Below, one piece after another: positions 1-32,808 of a stretch of 64,000 bases of DNA (the first letter of the stretch is position 1; every line of letters starts with the position of its first letter). The position numbers and the translations under genes are program-made. The notes beneath the pieces were generated by a model. The model searched no databases and had not been told where the DNA came from. It worked only from the letters and a program-made list of their open reading frames with translations. The stretch comes from Schistosoma haematobium (taxonomy: Eukaryota; Platyhelminthes; Trematoda; Strigeidida; Schistosomatidae): positions 63,401,591 to 63,465,590 of the forward strand of contig NC_067195.1 of assembly GCF_000699445.3 (NCBI RefSeq), read 5' to 3'.

Positions 1-640
1 GGATGGAGCCTCAACCATGTGCTGAGGTAATGAGTTCCACTCGTTGATGATTCGATGGGGAAGTTGATAGTCAGCTGACAAGTTCTGGGCTTGTGAACCT
101 TTTTAGAGTGTCCTCGTAAATTCTCTGTTTTGGAAGACAAGAAAAATGAGGGCATATTAGGTGCAAGTTTATCACCAAGCAATTTGAAAACTGTAATCAA
201 GTCGCCTCTAGTTCTGCGATATGACAACGGGAAAAGGTTCAGCTTGGCCAGTCGAGATTCATACGGAAGCTTTGCTATTCCGGGAATCAGCCTAGTCGCC
301 GTTCTCTGAACCTTTTCCAGAAGCTCACTGTCTTTTTTTAAGCAGGGGCTAGCCGCTTTTATGCAGTACTCAAGTTTAGGACGAACGAACACTGTATACA
401 AAGTCAAAAACGTTTTAGCGTCGACATGACTAAAAGCTCTACGTATTGACCACAAGGTTCTAAAACCTTTGGCGGCTATTGCACGGCAGTGTTCAGTAGT
501 CTTTAAGTCTTGACTAACGATAACTCCTAAGTCATTATATGTCTGGACGACAGGTAGCTCAGTGTTATTCATCGTGTATGTGTCTGTACCTTGATGACCA
601 ATATGCACCACAACACACTTGGAAGTATTTATTGGCTAAT
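1..640 (-). mobile_element. CR1/jockey-like LINE, 3' end of reverse transcriptase ORF (partial)
   Basis: Read on the minus strand, one open frame runs from about 640 to about 110. It gives the C-terminal (thumb and connection) part of a LINE polyprotein: a stretch with TLYTVFVRPKLEYC, then LLEKVQRTATRLIPGI, then LPYESRLAKLNLFPLSYRR. This block is typical of CR1/jockey-type reverse transcriptases, including the schistosome SR1 type. Near 95-110 the frame shifts: the expected continuation (around RIINEWNSLPQHMVEAPS) is in a different frame. The element is cut by the window edge on its 3' side and appears 5'-truncated near 640, so it is a dead fragment. The clade call comes from motif recognition only. 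Confidence 0.8.
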
Positions 641-1051
641 AATTGCACTTTGTTATGTCGTTATGAACCAGAATAGTATTATTCTTTTCGGAACATTTCC
701 ATAGCACGACTGCGTATGTACATCTTTCCGACGAATGTCTACATTTATGATTTCTAATTAATAAAACAAGTCTTTGGATTCGTGTCATCTTGTTACACTT
801 GTCACTTTTAAGTCTGTTCTAGACTTTTATGTATGATGAAGTTTTTGTATGCTTGTATTAATACCTTTATTTGTGTCTCCGTATGCTTTGTAAGTTGTTA
901 GCTTTTTCTTCCTGTTATTTTTCAGTCTTATATCAGCTTGTTAGATCTACAACACCAGCCATACACACCCTAATCTCTGATTTAACCGTCCCAAGCGGTT
1001 TTGCAATTAAGAAAGAAAGATTGTAACTGACGAAAAAGCAGTGTTAGTGTC
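641..1051. other. Upstream region of canopy gene, nothing recognised
   Basis: AT-rich spacer between the LINE fragment and the canopy start codon. It presumably holds the promoter and 5' UTR, but I see no convincing core promoter element. Confidence 0.4.
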
Positions 1052-4000
1052 ATGATTTTGTATCACGTCTCCTTGCTGATCTTTCTTACGTTTGTTAGAG
1101 GGGACACTATGACTGATTTCGTCTTACCATCTAAATGTGAAGGTTGGACACTGATTTGGTCTAAAGTGTAGTTTGCAAGTTTCTTGTAACAGAAATTCTG
1201 TCTCGTCTTCAAGAAACCAAGTCAAGTGATACTCTGAATGTAAGATCTGTCCAAGGGGATTCAAAGAAGGTTAAATATGAAACATCGTTGGTCTTTACCT
1301 TGGTTTACTTTATCACTTATTAGAGAACTCAGACTTTATGAAGTTCTGGAAGATCCTCCTATTTGCAACCGGCTACTTCAGTACAAAGTTCATAAAGAGC
1401 GTCAAGACAGCAGCAGATTTGACAAAGGCACACCTCAGACAATGAAGTCTCTTACGGAACTGGTGTATGTCGCTTCTAATGTTTCTTTAATTTTGGCAGG
1501 AACCGTGGCGTTGATGTGAAGCTGGATGTCCCTTTTGAGCTGTGGGATAAACCGCCTGCAGAAGTCACAGCCTTATTCAAGGAGGTAAGTCTACTGAGTA
1601 GTGCTTAATTTAGAAGTGTATCCCACTTGTTAATGAATACCAAGGCATTATAGAAGAATGGTTTTACAACAATCAAGATATAAATCTTTATGATTACCTT
1701 TGCCGTGAAAATGTTCTAGACAAATCTTCTCAAGGTTAGCACTTTTTTAAACGTGATTTTTCGATTTATTCGTGATGATCAGTCTCAACAAAATGTTTCT
1801 TATATGTGACATTTATAACCTTTTGATCGAGTTCCGAGTGCATCTTTACTTTATATTTCAAGTAAACTGATAAATTCCCCAATCAGTGAAATATGACTTA
1901 GTTTTGTTTATTATCAGCGAGTTCTATATCAAATGCACGAAAATCACTAGATTATTAATTACATATTTTATGTGAAAGAAAGTGATATTATGTGGTTGCC
2001 AAAATCATGATGGTCAAGAAAAGGTTCGAAATTTGAGTGTGTATATAAACTACCATGTATTACAAGCCTTTTTAACATTTAGAAACCATTAAACTTCACT
2101 TATGTAGATTTCCACAAAATTTGGGGATTGAAAGGTGTCTATTTTTACAAAATAAAAATCACCTGTTTGTTTCAGTACATCATGAAAGGTTTGTATATAA
2201 TGCTAAGCAAACAATTTCTTACAATTATTAAGTTGAAGTTATTTACTTTGTAAATTCGTGCTAGACTTACTGACTGCTATAAACCTACGATGGAAAACTT
2301 GCCTTTAAGTACATAACTCCATATTTTTCGTCTAGTTAACTCGCGTTTCACATACTGCTCACTCCTTGCAGTTATCAATCATAACCACTAAAGTCTTTAA
2401 ATAATAATAACTTATCATTTCCTTTAAGCCACAATACAACATTGTCCTTTAACAAAATAATACGACAGACTCGATTATAATCATAACTGTTGCTCATAAA
2501 GTCATTTTTAAATGGATGAAGTTGTTAATTCGTTATATATGAATACATTTCAGACGAAAAGCTGAGATTTCATTTTAAACGTGTTTGTGATATGATATTT
2601 CAGATTAACTTTCGAAACAATTACTAAGTCAAGCAGTCACGAGGAAAAACGCTATCACGCGTTATCTACCTATTAGGAAATGTTAACTTTAATGTTTTTT
2701 ATAAAAAAAACAACATTGTTTTGATAAAATTAAAAAGGAGCCATATACAATAGTTCAGGTTATCACACTAAATAATCATTAAAATTAATATCAAATTAAC
2801 TAGGAAAGGCAAATGTGAGTTAAACCTGATTATATAAATCACTGGTCCACTGAATAGTAAAAACAATCCGATGCTGAAGATTTGAAGCTTCGTCCTACAT
2901 TAATCATGGCTCAGTGTGAAATGAGAGTCCAGCACGTAACTGTTTTATGTACTAATGAATAGAATTTCATTAGAAGTATATATTTCTCAAATCAATAAAT
3001 GATAAATATATCGTAAACATTCGTTCACTGGTTTTTCAATGCTTTGTGGGAACTACATACCCAATCATCTCGTTAATAAACAATACAAAACCACAAATCA
3101 ACCCTAAACTTCATTGTACTTCCTAACAACAGTCATAATTAAGTCATTTACAGTTCATGAATGGAACTGATTTGTTTGCAAGTTGATCTACTTAACTCCT
3201 ATCTAATGGGACAAATAGTCACGAGTTTATTAACACCCAGGAGATTATAGGTCACAGTTCTGTTAGTTTCTTCGCAAAGATAACATGCCGTTAGTAAAGA
3301 AAATATCAATCAATGGTTCCAATGAGAATAACATCTTTGGAGATTTCTAAATTATGTGTTTAGTGTGTTTTTAACCATGTTAGTGATAACTTTAAATATA
3401 ATGGAAATTTTGTGGCTGGAGTTCACCATAAGTTAAGGTGCTTCACACCAATGTATTAAACTTTCAACATGGAAATATATCGACAATATGAAATCACTGA
3501 GAAAAAGATCAGTAATAATGAACTTATAGCCAAATTTCAAAGGTAGTACGGGGGACCAGTTGGCTTTGTTTATTAATTTGTTCATATCACTTTCTTAAAT
3601 CAGTGCCACTATCTCAAGTTTTGACGTGTACACTTAACCTATCTGCCAGTCGTAGTTTTGCTCCTGTGATTTATTCTTTTAATAAACTAACGAATTGGCA
3701 TATTTTATTTTTCAGGGTGCTTGGATGAAAAATCTCCAAATCAACCAAAACATTCTCCAGGTTTGAACTAAGATTTTCTCCTTGCATTTTCAAAATACTG
3801 TTGATATCACAAAACCTTTTATACATGTCCAGCACTGTCCCCTAAACGTTTCTAGAATGCACAAAGTTTGTGACACCATTAGTAGTAGTCAAGGATCAAT
3901 TTTGTAGACTCGTAACCACCATAATTTTTAATTTGCTTTCAATATCATACAAATTTTTAAACTTGTATTCACATGGATACCCGGTGTGGTTTTGAAGGTT

Positions 4001-4927
4001 ATCTATCAGTGAAGTAAACTCCTAAATGTAATAATTTACTTGATACAGGATCATTACAAGTTTCTTCAACGTTTAGCATAAAGAAGTCAATATTCCCTTT
4101 AACTAAGAAAATAATCGGTTGAAATTAATCCTAAAAATATTATTTACGTTTGTTCTCACTATCCATTGACCAAATGGTCAATTTTATAGTCTCTTCCGAT
4201 TCCAAAGTGTAGATAGATAATCAAATATTCGCAAGCAATGTATAGTAACCCAAGACTTTGAAAGGTATACTTTATTGTTAATTTTCACCTTATTGTATTG
4301 ACCTATAAACCCTAATACATGTATCGCCCAACAGTCATCTTTATATTTGAATAGTTTGCTTATGTTGTACTGAATTAGTATTTTTTTTTCCTCACCTATC
4401 CTACTCTGGATTATTACATTGCAACATACAAATACACATCGATCTACGTTTCTTCATACACTCTCCGTCCTGTTATAATGATTTTAGTTGCGTGGTGAAC
4501 GTCTTAACTTCGCAAAGTAAAGCATGTCAAACATTTGTTAATAATTATATTAATATCTGTAACTTAAAGTTGTATGCAGCTGATGAAAAACCGTGAAATA
4601 GAATGAATTCACTTTATTCCGCAAAAGCTGTAGTTGCTGCTCTGCTTAAATTAATTTTGCATTCATAGTTGTAAGGCTTTAAACCAGGTTACTTGTCTGT
4701 AATTGTAATAATCGATTCTTGGAATAATGAGTCTAACCCACAAACCTTTTGGAAGTTTCAGTTGTCTTAGTCACTGCAACAACTCTGTACATTTTTAAGT
4801 AGTCGTTTGTTAATTGATTCCCACAAGTTTGGTGTCCTTTTTGGTATTGATAATTAAAAGTAATTGATATTTAATATTATTTCTTGCTTATTTTATTTTA
4901 GAATCACACCAGTCGGATGAGTTATAA
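1052..4927 (+). CDS. Canopy-family ER chaperone (CNPY3/CNPY4-like), seven exons
   Basis: Exons: 1052-1142, 1172-1286, 1324-1464, 1500-1584, 1614-1734, 3716-3760 and 4902-4927; phases join without a break, giving 207 residues. The protein starts with a hydrophobic signal peptide (about residues 1-17). It then shows the saposin-like canopy pattern: PSKCEVCK, then a region with RLYEVLED and QYKVHKERQDSSRFDKG, then FELWDKPPAEVTALF, EEWFYNNQD and DYLCREN. Six cysteines are seen, in CxxC plus four singles. The C-terminus SDEL is a KDEL-type ER-retrieval signal; human CNPY4 ends similarly. Canopy proteins help fold or traffic secretory clients such as receptors in the ER. The first four introns are 29, 37, 35 and 29 bp; the last two are 1,981 and 1,141 bp. 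All follow GT-AG, but two donors are the weak gttgg type. The ATG is chosen because it gives the signal peptide. Identity rests on remembered CNPY3/4 similarity and I am confident of the family. Confidence 0.92.
1735..3715 (+). other. Canopy intron 5
   Basis: Plain AT-rich intron between exons 5 and 6 of the canopy gene. No coding segment or recognisable repeat was seen. Confidence 0.6.
3761..4901 (+). other. Canopy intron 6
   Basis: AT-rich intron before the 26-bp last exon, ending in a good polypyrimidine acceptor (ttttattttag). Nothing else was recognised. Confidence 0.6.
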
Positions 4928-5263
4928 TTTATGTACAACACATTGGCGTCACTCTTGACCAGTTTTTATTGGTTCTACATTTGGATTCATAGGGTTTTTG
5001 CACGTGTAACTGCATTTCAAGTGAACCTTTTCTACTGACCAATAATTGTATCGTATATTCCTTTTTTTAACTAAATGTTGGACATTTGTAATCAGTTTGT
5101 TATTACGTTTACCTCACTCTTTCATTAGATTGGAATGATGTTTTGGTCAAAAACTGAGTTATTATGTAGTTAAAATTCTTTCAGATTTTACATTTGCCTA
5201 AAGATATTATTGAAATAATTTATTCGGATATAGCCCCTAACATGTTAGTTTGAGGTATTCATA

Positions 5264-5269
5264 AATAAA
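5264..5269 (+). promoter_or_regulatory. Candidate polyadenylation signal of canopy gene
   Basis: AATAAA lies 337 bp after the canopy stop codon. It is a plausible 3' end signal, but the hexamer is common by chance in DNA this AT-rich. Confidence 0.35.
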
Positions 5270-5489
5270 CAAAGATCATCAACATAGAACCTGGCACAAT
5301 AATGCGTTTCCCCCAAGTTGCCATGCCATATTAGTACGACGAGATGAAAATAAAAGAGATCAACATAATTTACTAGCAATAATAAAAAATGACCACAATT
5401 TATAAATATGGTTAGAAAAGTATGTATGAAGCGATCCTGGGATTAATGATCGAATGGAAGATAAAGTAAATGTATCTGCAAAATTGTGA

Positions 5490-6300
5490 CCGGTTGTAGG
5501 ACATCCAACCAATGATCACGGTTGTCATGCGGACTTTAATCAGGTATTCTGTATATACCACTATGGCTCAGACTAGTAATCAATGACTACATGGGTTGGT
5601 GTCACGTTTTGGTTTGACTGCTTCTAGTCTTCCAACATACCGCACTAGTAAGCATCATCCATCAAGATAAGTAGAGGTTAGATTTATATAACATATGACC
5701 CAACCACTTTAGTGAGTGAACCACACCAACCGATTTGCCACTTTCCCCACATAATCTAAGCTTAACGTCGATATTACTCACTCCGTCATTCAATGAAACG
5801 TGAGCACTTCTTTGAAAGACTCGTTTGATCAAAACTCTGCAACCTGAGCATGTTTTCTATATTAATAGACACGGCTATAAAGTGGATCTGAACGGATAGC
5901 TACACAAGATACACGCTCTTTGGTCACCAGACAGACATCTCATCCACAACATGGCGCAAATTAAGAAACCCCAGCCGCACTTTCTAAATCCGTGCCGAGA
6001 TTTTATTGCACACCAATCCACCAGAATTGATTAAACTTCCATGATAAGTAAATTAATCGATACACTCGACTACTTCACTGCCTATCAATAATTGAGTCCT
6101 TGACCCACACCAGTCCTGAAGTAACATTTTACATTAAGAGAGAGAAACCCATCCCGAACACGCTAGCCGCTGCTGAAGGCGATCAGAAGACTGGATCTTG
6201 TCAGCGTTTTCAAATAGAACTGTCATATGCGTACTCTACGTTGATAAATGGACATCGTATGGGGAAATAGACTCCTAAAAAGTTAGGTGGACGAAGTGTT
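5490..6300 (-). mobile_element. Old decayed RTE-like LINE copy
   Basis: The forward strand shows, in the same order as the younger copies at 7515-8556 and 32809-36732, degraded versions of the antisense LINE landmarks: catggctcagac-like near 5568, the gttttggttt block near 5610, the cccaaccac block near 5700 and the cagtcctgaag block near 6110. It is heavily diverged with many indels and no open frame. It extends toward the block matching the YADD region near 6230-6290. Confidence 0.7.
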
Positions 6301-6464
6301 ATTTTGAAGAGGACGTCTGTAATTGAGTCAAATAAATTTACTAAGAGACGTTTAAGAATAGTATGTACTTTGCTTGGGCATACCCAGGTTGTTCAATAAT
6401 CGATGTAGAAATTTCCGTGAGTCTATGATTTCTTGCTATAAGAGATCTCATTACTTTTCAAAAA

Positions 6465-6900
6465 AACTATTAAACCAAACCCCGCGCCGTTGTACGACCA
6501 TGGATGGGGGATCTCACTCTCCACAATTGAAATCACGGGTCGATGTAAGCGAGACCACCATTAAAAACCCTAAAAGTACCGGACGTCGGTTTCGTCCCAG
6601 TATGAAACTCATCAACAGTGCGCACCCACGGTCCCTCACGCGGAATTCGAACCTAAGACTTTTGCTTTGGTGCGCGATCGCTAAGTTGGCATCCGACGGT
6701 ATTAATTTCTAACCAGTCGATCCATAATCTTGTACGACCATTCATCAGCTGCCTGAGATGAATAACTGTCTCACACCCGACACAGATTGGACTTCACTGG
6801 TCATGGCTTCTTCCTAGAATTCCTGGAGTTACACCTTGAAGCCAGTCATTAGTTATTTCACTCTCCCTCTCGAAATGCAGTCATATGTCTACGGTCTAGG
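6465..6900 (-). repeat. Sm-alpha-like tRNA-derived SINE with decayed hammerhead motif
   Basis: On the minus strand there is a tRNA-like part with a polymerase III B-box-like GGTTCGAATTC (about 6641-6652). It is followed by a hammerhead-like core: TTGATGA, a hairpin closed by GTTTC/GGGAC, then GAAAC and a GTC triplet. The first core base is T instead of the required C, and the outer stem has a mismatch, so the ribozyme is probably inactive. The flanks carry the usual SINE blocks (accaccattaaaaaccc at one end, cactggtcatggcttctt at the other). Confidence 0.7.
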
Positions 6901-7514
6901 ATCGTGATTGGATAAATAAACGTTCATCGACTATTATGAAACCATATTTGACGTTTCCTCATTACTTAGTGGATTAAACCCCTAGATCTAAAGCTCAGGA
7001 AATATCCTCTCAAGGAAAATACGTGCTTCGTTTTAGACGTCTGCGCAGTATCCTAGCTCACAAAAATGATGCTAACCATCGAAGAGATTGTTTCCGCTTC
7101 GTTTTCATCATATTCGCTACCACGTGGTTACATGTAGATTTTGTTTTACACTACATCATTCTTTTATTCTCATTGTGTGTACTTTTACCCTTCAACTCAG
7201 CATTTCGTCTATGTTACAAACTTCTATTTAAGTGATCTGAAGTTGCTGAATAGTCGATTTTATAATCGCCCCACAGAATATGAAATCTAATACGGCTTAT
7301 TTGAAGCCATTTGAGCTGGCCTCTAACTTTCACACACTGATTCAGATTAGATAGCCAAGAAGTCTAACTATATCTTCGGAAAGTCTTAATATGGATGTAC
7401 GTTGTATTTATACGATTCCCATTCAAGACTAAATATGAACTGCAATTTAGTTCTCCGTTTGTATAAATCAGTTAAATATTATTTTTGCAATGTTAGATCC
7501 GGTTTCTCAGCCAT
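6901..7514. other. Spacer between repeats, nothing recognised
   Basis: AT-rich. A 70-codon open frame at 7023-7235 is hydrophobic but has no recognisable motif and sits among repeats, so I do not call it a gene. Confidence 0.4.
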
Positions 7515-8556
7515 GGTGTTTAGTCAGTTAGCTACAACGTAGGACCAGACACATATATGCATCGGTCGAAGTTGCCACACCTCATTAACACAACAAGATA
7601 AACACCGAATTCATAGAAGTAGTTGCTTCAATGGTAGTAATATATAAAAGAAAGATTGTGTATAAGGATATAGTACAGAGAGGGAAAGAGGATTAGTTCG
7701 TAGAAAGAAAGGCATAAAGTAATTTCAGTCTCACAGTTTAAGGGAAGACAAAGAGTGTATACACCTACGCCATTGTGATCGATTCTGAGCCATGTCACCC
7801 ACAGTCTCCAACCATTGGTTACGACAGTCACGCAGACCCCAACCAAGTAGTCTGCATCTACCAACATGGCTCAGACTAGAAGTTAGTGACTTCAGGGACT
7901 GATGCGACGTTTTGGTTTGGCCGCCCTCTTAACTTTCTTCCAATCATCTCCAACACCGGTTAGCATTGCACGTCGTGGTAATCGGTGTTCAGGCATACGT
8001 AACACGTGGCCCAACCATCTCAGTCGATGAAGATTCACAACCTCATCAACTGATTTACCATCATTCCCTAATACCCTGCACGTCTAACCTCACTATTACT
8101 TACCCAGTGATCCCAGCAGACGCCAGCAATATTTCCAAGGCATCTGTGATCAAATACTAGTAGCTTACGAGTGTGTTCTACTCTTAATGGTCATGTTTCG
8201 CTGTCGTAAAGTAGGACAGAACGAATTGCTGCACAGTATACTCGTCCTTTTATTGATAGACGGATATCTCTCCTTTGAAATAGGTGACGTAAGTTGGCAA
8301 AGGTGAAACGAGTTTTTTGAGTCTGTGAAGAGGTTTCGTAAAACACCAACCCATTAGGGCTGATCAGACTTTCAAGATAAGTGAAGTTGTCGACGCGTCC
8401 AACCACTTCACTCCCTATCTTTAATTCAGGTGTTGACGCGGGCCAGTCCTGGAGAAACAACTTGTACTCAGAGAGGGAGGAACGCATTCCAAACAACCTG
8501 GTATTGTTGCTCAATGCTACAAAAAGACTGTATTTTATCAGCGTCCTCACCAAACA
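7515..8556 (-). mobile_element. RTE-like LINE copy A, 5'-truncated 3' end
   Basis: This is the antisense copy of the last part of a LINE ORF plus 3' UTR. Landmarks on the minus strand are a FTYLESLISPNG block, RHLFQRRDIRLSIKGRVY, AAIRSVLLYDSET followed by an in-frame TGA, a GHVLRMPEHR-type block, and a 3' UTR ending in CTGACT-like repeats. Bases 7752-8312 are identical by eye to 33038-33598 in copy C. The segment upstream of that core, in element sense, differs clearly, and the 3' UTR matches copy B (21459-21650) instead. Similarity stops at 8556, where copy C continues toward the YADD motif. Confidence 0.88.
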
Positions 8557-10830
8557 GTACATTAAGTAGCGGTTTAACTGACTTTTAAGGACTAGTTCTT
8601 CAAACATCAACGGTATTTTGAAAATCATTCCTCAAGAAAGTAGTGAAAATTCATAACTTAATGTCAGTTTAGTCTTTTGACTAAATAAGTGGGTTAGGCC
8701 TACCTTTCATATAACTGATGTATTGGTTTCTTATATACATGGAAGAAATTATCTCGTCGTGCGAGAGATGCATGGGTCTTGGACTGGTTATTGTATTTCT
8801 GAATGATACGAAAGTGACATAGAACTTGTATCCATCGATGCGTATTGTTCCAAATTACCAAACCTGGTGTTGGCATGACTAGCAAAAAATAACGATGTGT
8901 GTGTTCCCCACCATCAATGAAACACTCGGAGAAATTAATGGAATCGAGATATGAGTGGTGTACATAATGTGATGATTAGGACGAAACGTAGTCACATCCG
9001 TACCAGGAGCGCCTACCTGTACGATTAACTTGGGATGGAATTTTGCTTTCTTTATCCAACTTATCACAGTGTAATGAATTCATTATCTGATATCATGGGT
9101 TTAGCTGACCGATCTAAGTCTGTTCTTATATCAACCAACAGGACATCTGGTTGTGGCTTATTACGGATAACACATTAACTGCCCTAATTGATAAATTTTC
9201 TGGACTTTATGTTTTCAAAACGTGAATTAAGATGGTTGTAGCATATAAGTCTTCAACTTTTGCGGGGAATTTCTTAGCAACAAGACTAGAACATGACTCT
9301 CTGATCAGTCATTTCAAGAACTAAAACTTGTCGACTTTCAGAAAATCGCACCCATTACTATCTCACGACACCTGTTTTACGCTTCAGTTTGACAGCCTAT
9401 TTCTATGCTGATAGTTTGTGTAAGAATCTTCTGATCTGATAGCTATTAATAGTGTTAGGTATTATTTTTTTGTTTGGGCGCAGTAATTTTGCATGTCGTA
9501 TTTACTATATTTAGGGATTTAGTCATCTCCGGTGAGCCACTGACAGATTGGGCGTCCTAAGTCCATGTGTAGCTACACCGAGAAATATAATTCTTGGATA
9601 ACGCTCACCATCCGTGAATAACGATAAGATTTGTGCTTGATAACTGTCAATTATATGACCGTGTCTTTTTGATTATTTTAAAATAACGATCCATCATTTT
9701 AATCTCTCGCTGTCGTTTCTCGGCACTGTATATGACAATTAGACAGTAAGTTATAATCGATAGAGAGCGTAGCACTAATATGCATTGGCCTAGACTGCCA
9801 TATTATATCAGCAAGACGAGGTGAAATCAACATAATGGATAACAAAGGAGTCGAAATAATTTTAGTACTTATGACGAAGAAAAAGACCAAACATTGATCT
9901 GATATGGCATGTGAGTTTGCATGTACACTCCCGCGCTCATAATTGAAGCCGATAGGAATGTTTCTAACTATCTTTTAATTTAGTGAGAGCTCCCCAAACC
10001 AACTGATGTTTTTTAAACCTTTAGTTTAGGTTGCTGACATATTTTACTGCTGTTTGGAGATCGTGCTACCCTACCTGGGCATGCACTTTCTCTGCGTGGG
10101 CAACTATGTGCTTGGTCTTTTTGGTCAAGATGAGATGTCTGGACCGTTTGGATTTTGGCTATAAAGAAACTGGAGACTGTCCAGAGCGTACATTCCTATC
10201 CTTCAGTTTCTATTTAATCAGAGAGAAAAATTCAGTCCGTTATTATTTTTCTTTTAAACTGAGTAGTATACACATTTATGGAACTACAAGTCGTCAAGTG
10301 AAATAAGCAAACTTAGAAAGAAGTTATCTACTTAACGGCAAAAGTATTATGAATGCTCAGACTGGTCGGTGTAAAACAGCTCGTTCACATAGCAGCTTGA
10401 CTAAGTATACCTCATGATTAGAAAATGTCGTGCATAGACTACGAGAAGGGTGGCGGTGATTGGAAGCATTACTGAATAAGACAGTTCAATAAACGATTCT
10501 TCAAGCACCTGGAAGAAACAACTAAAGGAACAATTAAACTGGATTGCTGACTGTATACATAAAAATAGAGACTGATGGTGTAATTTGCTGTAATAGACGA
10601 GAAGCACCACACCTCAGACAAACTACTATTCTTAGATTCAGCAATAACTTGACTTATTGAGGTTCGAACTCATATACAGAAGTTGAAGTTGTTTAAAGAG
10701 TTGAGTCAGTATTTGGTTTTTGATATTGTCGATTCAATAACTTACCAACCTATTATTGGTGTATTTCAGAGCAATAAACATAACTAGATACTAAAAATAA
10801 TGAGGAAAACAAGACAATACAGTATTATAT
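8557..10830. other. Intergenic stretch between LINE copy A and PTEN 3' end
   Basis: Mostly plain AT-rich sequence. The exception is 10030-10200, which is locally GC-richer and open in two frames; one reads as a hydrophobic segment with IVLPYLGMHFLCVGNYVLG. No family was recognised and no splice sites clearly bound it. Confidence 0.4.
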
Positions 10831-10836
10831 TTTATT
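10831..10836 (-). promoter_or_regulatory. Candidate polyadenylation signal for PTEN
   Basis: AATAAA on the minus strand, about 490 bp beyond the PTEN stop codon. A weak call because such hexamers are frequent here. Confidence 0.25.
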
Positions 10837-11323
10837 GAGAGTTAGCTCGACGATAATATTCCTCTATAATATGAAGCTATTGATACTGAGTTATAGTGTT
10901 ACATTTCAATATACAATGAAGTTTTGTCCCAGCCACGCTAAGCATAGAAATCAGAAAATGTCTGTTGATAAAATCGAGTGAAATGTTCTTCACTTAACAA
11001 CTTGAGGAACAAAATCTATACACAAAAAAGTTGGTTTCAGTATAGGGAAGTTGATTAAATATACAAAAACAAAAGAAAACAATAAAATATTTACAAGTAT
11101 AAAAGTATATAAATTAATAAAATACATTTTGATAAGATAAAGAATTCATTCACAATAATATTATGTTTCTTGAGATGTCTCTTGATAAATTAATGATTTG
11201 ATGTCAGATGTACATATGTGTTATCACCTTTTAGTTTTCATTATTAACTTTAAACACGAATTGGTGCAGTCTGTACAAAATTATAAAGCAGTTGGACACA
11301 AAAAATACATTTAAATATATTCA

Positions 11324-32418
<21,095 letters not shown>

Positions 32419-32808
32419 TTATGTTACCGAGAAGAGATGGTAGACGTATCTCCTCTAATTCCTGTGAAGAGAAATCCGAGAGCAGTTAACTTGTCGTCAA
32501 CACTACAGTAGGCTCTTTAAAGGAAGAATATTTATTAAGGGACATTTTGTGTGGACATAACTGGAACCGTAAACTTTGTCTAAAATGTAAAAAGTAAATT
32601 TAACGTGAACTATGAAGCACATTATAAAAGACAAGTGACAATCTGCGCATTTGTACATCTTAATTGATACAAAAAGCTAGTTTTCCTAGTTCTCTGCGTT
32701 GAAATTGGAGTTTAATTAATCTGAAGGTTTGTAACAGTCGTCGGTAGATATTGAGAATATGAGATATTTGAACAAATACAGCAAGATTGAAAACATACGG
32801 CTTATGGA

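Noticed and set aside
7628..7867. 79-codon open frame repeated at 21338-21577
   Set aside because: It spans the end of the LINE ORF and its 3' UTR in the wrong frame.
7966..8160. 64-codon open frame repeated at 21045-21239 and 33252-33446
   Set aside because: It is the antisense of the LINE RT C-terminal region in copies A, B and C, so its repetition reflects the LINE, not a gene family.
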